Origin: Viscum album
Taxonomy: Eukaryota; Streptophyta; Magnoliopsida; Santalales; Viscaceae
Reading direction: 5' to 3'
DNA: 64,000 bases
Assembly (NCBI GenBank): GCA_963277665.1
Contig: OY728157.1
Location: forward strand, 362,466,067-362,530,066
Made by a program: the position numbers and the translations under genes. The notes below the pieces were generated by a model, which saw only the letters and a list, made by a program, of their open reading frames with translations, was not told the origin of the DNA and searched no databases. Below are positions 60,650-64,000 of this stretch, one piece after another. Each line of letters opens with the position of its first letter. Position 1 is the stretch's first letter.

Positions 60650-62460
60650 GAGTGTTGAAATAATGGGTTCCCTAGACCCTACTAAAAAGTACTTTTTATC
60701 ACTATATCATGGATATTGTGATTTATGAATGATGTAAAATTACTATTGTAGTGTAGATATTTCTTCATCCATTGGGTAAATGTTAATTTATACAGACTAA
60801 TTGTCGTATCAAAAGGTTATAGTAGATCCCAATATATAATGATAACCATGAGATGCTATTAAAATAATATTAAATATATGTCATATGGTTTATATGCATC
60901 ATAAAAACTGGACATAGTTGATATATGACTATCAAGTGTTGGAGGATCATAAGCATTGAGACTTCTTATCATGTATTTCACACTTGGTGATCTCTAGTAG
61001 GTAAGATCATGAGTATAGACCAACCAATATGAACACCACATGTTTTAGGTGTCATTGGTTATTCCTATCTATGGAAATGTGTATTGGTCTCCAAACATGA
61101 GCTCATTATCAATGTGTGACATTTGATCATATACTTTCATGCAAGGCAAAACCCATTACAATAAAGTTCTGATGAGGTATCTTGTGGTGAGTGCACCATT
61201 GGTGGTATGGAATTGGTTGAATTATCAAGATATAATTTTTTACGTCAAAGTTAAGGAAGTAATATCTAGGGTTGGGTTGATCAGGATAGTTGTGCCTTCA
61301 TAAATCCTTGTCCAAGTTACTCAGAGGTAAGTCTATCAAGTTAGATTAAAAAATAATAAATCAAGAAAGGGAGTTGACACAAGTGTCTATCTTATTTTAC
61401 CACATATCTAAAGATAAATAGATCATGTTAAAAAGTGTGTTTTCATAGGATGGTTGTTGTTTCTATGACTATTCCTTATCTCTTTAAGGGAATTGGTTGG
61501 TTTCTAGACTCCCCTCTTGATCTATGAATACTATTCACTACAGTAGAGATAAATTCCTAGAGGTTCACATGCAAGAGGATATTTAATAATCTACCTTATT
61601 CTAGTGAATAGGTATATAGGACATGGTGGACCCCACCATAGGGTCCGAGAGCAATCTGAGTTTTACCAATCACTGATAAATAAAAAAATCATTATTATTT
61701 GAGTATATAATAATTGGATTAAATTTATTTATTAAAATTATTTATAAGTTTTGAATTAAATACTAGAATAATATTATATGAATAACTATTACTTAAATAT
61801 TCAAGGTTCATTTAATATTAGTGGGAATTACGATTCATGTTAATGAATAAGTTTTTATCATGTAATATATTTAATATATATTACAAGTATGTGATAAAAT
61901 ATAAATATTATTTATGACATGGTTATTTAAATATAATTATTTATTTATTGCGTATTTTGTGGATGTCAAAAATATGGGGGATGGGAACCCTTTTCATGTA
62001 TTCAAGCATCCACTATATATAGTATAAGAGAGGATTATTTAAGAGACTATTCATTAGTTGGGAATTGAGAGCTTTTTTCTCCTCCTTATTCCTAAAGAAA
62101 GAAATGATCCAACCAAGCGAATGATCCAAGAACTCCTTAATGGATTGAATGCATGGGATCATCGTGATCATAATGATATTGAAGAGATCTTCATAGATCT
62201 ATTCTAGTTACCAAAATTTGATGAATGATGTGTGAAAAAAATCTTTAAGTATGTGTGGATGATCTAGTGGTGTTTAACTTTGGATCCTTCAAGCAATGAT
62301 CACCAACAATGAGATGAAGTTGATCACGCTCCAAAACTAATGAGTTACTCCTTCCATTTTATTTATTGTTATTTGAATAATCCAGATGATATCCTCAGAC
62401 CATATAAGGGATCAGATTACTAGAGATGACAAATTTCACTGCTCTAGTGATGATAATTTT
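60650..62460 (+). other. probable 3' part and LTR region of the copia remnant
   Basis: Non-coding sequence directly downstream of the copia RNase H. It is AT-rich at 61680-61960, then has a TATA-like ACTATATATAGTATAAG at about 62012-62028 with a CTCCTCC pyrimidine stretch about 60 bp further. Copia LTRs often look like this. Without the partner LTR this is inference. Confidence 0.35.
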
Positions 62461-64000
62461 TAAATCATTGACCCACCAACCTCGGCTAGGCATCGTGGTA
62501 CAAATATGAAAGCATTAACCATGACAAATACTAGGGGAGTGATCCTCTGAGGAATCAAGGGGGAGGGAATCCTGAGTATTTCATCGGGATAAACAATTCC
62601 AAGATTCACACACAAAACAAAACCACCACAAACTACCCATTGGAGCCCCAAATTCATAAACTGGATCATTTTTTCTTCCCATCCCTAGAACGTTATGAAA
62701 CATCATCAAATCCATCAGAGGGAATCACCATGAAGACCATAATACCCAAATCAAATAAGAAAACCTAAAAAACATAACATAACATATCCTTATTATCTAT
62801 TACGTAAAAACTAATCCAAAAACCACATTATAGATACAAAAAATTCAGAAACAATATAGGAACCTGGTAGTTGAAATGAAACAAAAGATGTTTTGTTTAA
62901 ATAAACAATAGCATGGTTCTTTAATAATCCCAGAATCGTAGTTTAAAACTATAAGATATCACCTTCAACACATTTTCTAGTAACAAAACCTCTAAACTCC
63001 TAGCATATCAATCTTAATAATCATGATGTGTCTTCTCAACCACAATGTTTTTCTTCTACCAATAAATCATGTAGTTACACCAAAATTTTCTCCAAACTAA
63101 AATTAATAATCATGCCATTTTTATCTTTACCCTACGAGTGAGAATAATTTGGACTAATGATGCTAGACATGCAATCCAGTATGGTAGATTTAAATTTATC
63201 CCACTGTCTATATGATGTAAATTTTTTCTAAACTTGTTGTGATTTTATGTTTTTACCTTCCAAAACATTCCATACATGAAAATTTCCCCTCACTCATACA
63301 ATTTGATAGTTATCTCTCATTTTCTAGAATTAGTAAGAATTTTTTAAAATTTTTATAACAGATTTGATTCACATAATATAAGTGTCATTGAAAATGGAAA
63401 ATAATAACAAAATATTCAATTTCATAGAAAATTTTAATACTAATAAACTAATATGAGATTATGTAATAACTACCATAAATTTCATCCATAGAAGTAATAG
63501 GTTTATAAAAATTCAACACTCACAAAATGAATTATGGGATAAAATTTACATACAAAATTAATAATTTAATATAATTTTATTCCTAAGATAATTCTGCAAG
63601 GAAAATGTTTTTAACCCAAAAAATTTGATATAATTCAAAAATATTTATAAAATAAGGAATAATTTATGAATTTAATAATAAATTAACCCCACAAAACTTG
63701 AAAAAATATCTCACCCATAAGGTATTGTATATATTAAAATATAATAAATTATAATGTTAAATCATCAAATCTTAAATAAGTTTCATCCATCAACTGAAAT
63801 AAATATAGAGTAAATAGAGATATTAAAAAAATCAATTGAAAAACCAATTCCTTCAAAAAATTTAAATGTACCTAAAAAATAAAAAATATAAATATAAAGA
63901 ACTAATAGTTAAAATCTATGAAAAATTAAACTATTAAATATAAAATTTATGTTATCAAACAAACTAAAATAAATTTTGATAAAGATTGAATGAAACTCAT
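62460..64000. other. AT-rich sequence, no gene identified
   Basis: A minus-strand 69-codon open stretch at 62460-62669 has no recognisable motif. The remainder is highly AT-rich with A-runs. I see no repeat, RNA gene or regulatory element that I can support. Confidence 0.5.

Overview
The window reads as repeat-dense nuclear DNA from a flowering plant with a large genome. I found no convincing host gene, tRNA, rRNA, CRISPR or bacterial feature. Nearly everything recognisable is transposon-derived and decayed. The plant assignment rests on plant-type families: chromodomain Ty3/gypsy LTR retrotransposons of Tekay/Del type primed by initiator-Met tRNA, an En/Spm (CACTA) transposon with a TNP2 transposase, a LINE ORF1 with a DUF4283-like region, and a Ty1/copia remnant. 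The species cannot be named from this sequence.

Layout. (1) 1-9595: Ty3/gypsy element 1, minus strand. Its 3' LTR is cut by the window start, and its gag-pol is one uninterrupted 1540-codon frame broken only by 24 nonsense codons. (2) About 9660-11700: LINE ORF1-like debris, plus strand. (3) 12636 to about 22790: a much older gypsy element 2, minus strand. (4) About 22790-24240: AT-rich sequence without identified content. (5) About 24244-44504: a CACTA transposon, plus strand, with TNP2 (Transposase_21, DUF4218 and DUF4216 regions), a second gene with a Ulp1/C48-like region, then a regular ~178-bp tandem array of about 22 monomers, then a 3' terminus ending in the CACTA inverted repeat. (6) 31601-41082: inside that array, a plus-strand long-LTR, gag-only (TR-GAG/LARD-like) element 4 with a near-matching 5-bp target duplication. 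(7) 45404-55219: gypsy element 3, minus strand, which has lost gag and the protease active site. (8) About 55220-64000: a C-rich stretch, an unidentified decayed coding-like region, a Ty1/copia RT/RNase H remnant, and AT-rich sequence.

The most interesting signal is the tandem array. Its monomer is nucleosome-sized, as in many plant centromeric satellites. It shows a higher-order order of monomer types (A-B-C-D and A-B-D blocks alternating), and it lies between the genes and the 3' terminus of a CACTA transposon. Removing element 4 plus one target-site copy restores the period to 179 bp, so the array was a single array before that insertion.

A second recurring theme is that all four gypsy-type LTR families carry a short minisatellite towards the 3' (U5) end of the LTR, with a different sequence and period in each (57-58, ~48, ~67 and 37 bp). 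By eye, LTR divergence ranks element 1 youngest, then element 4, then 3, then 2.
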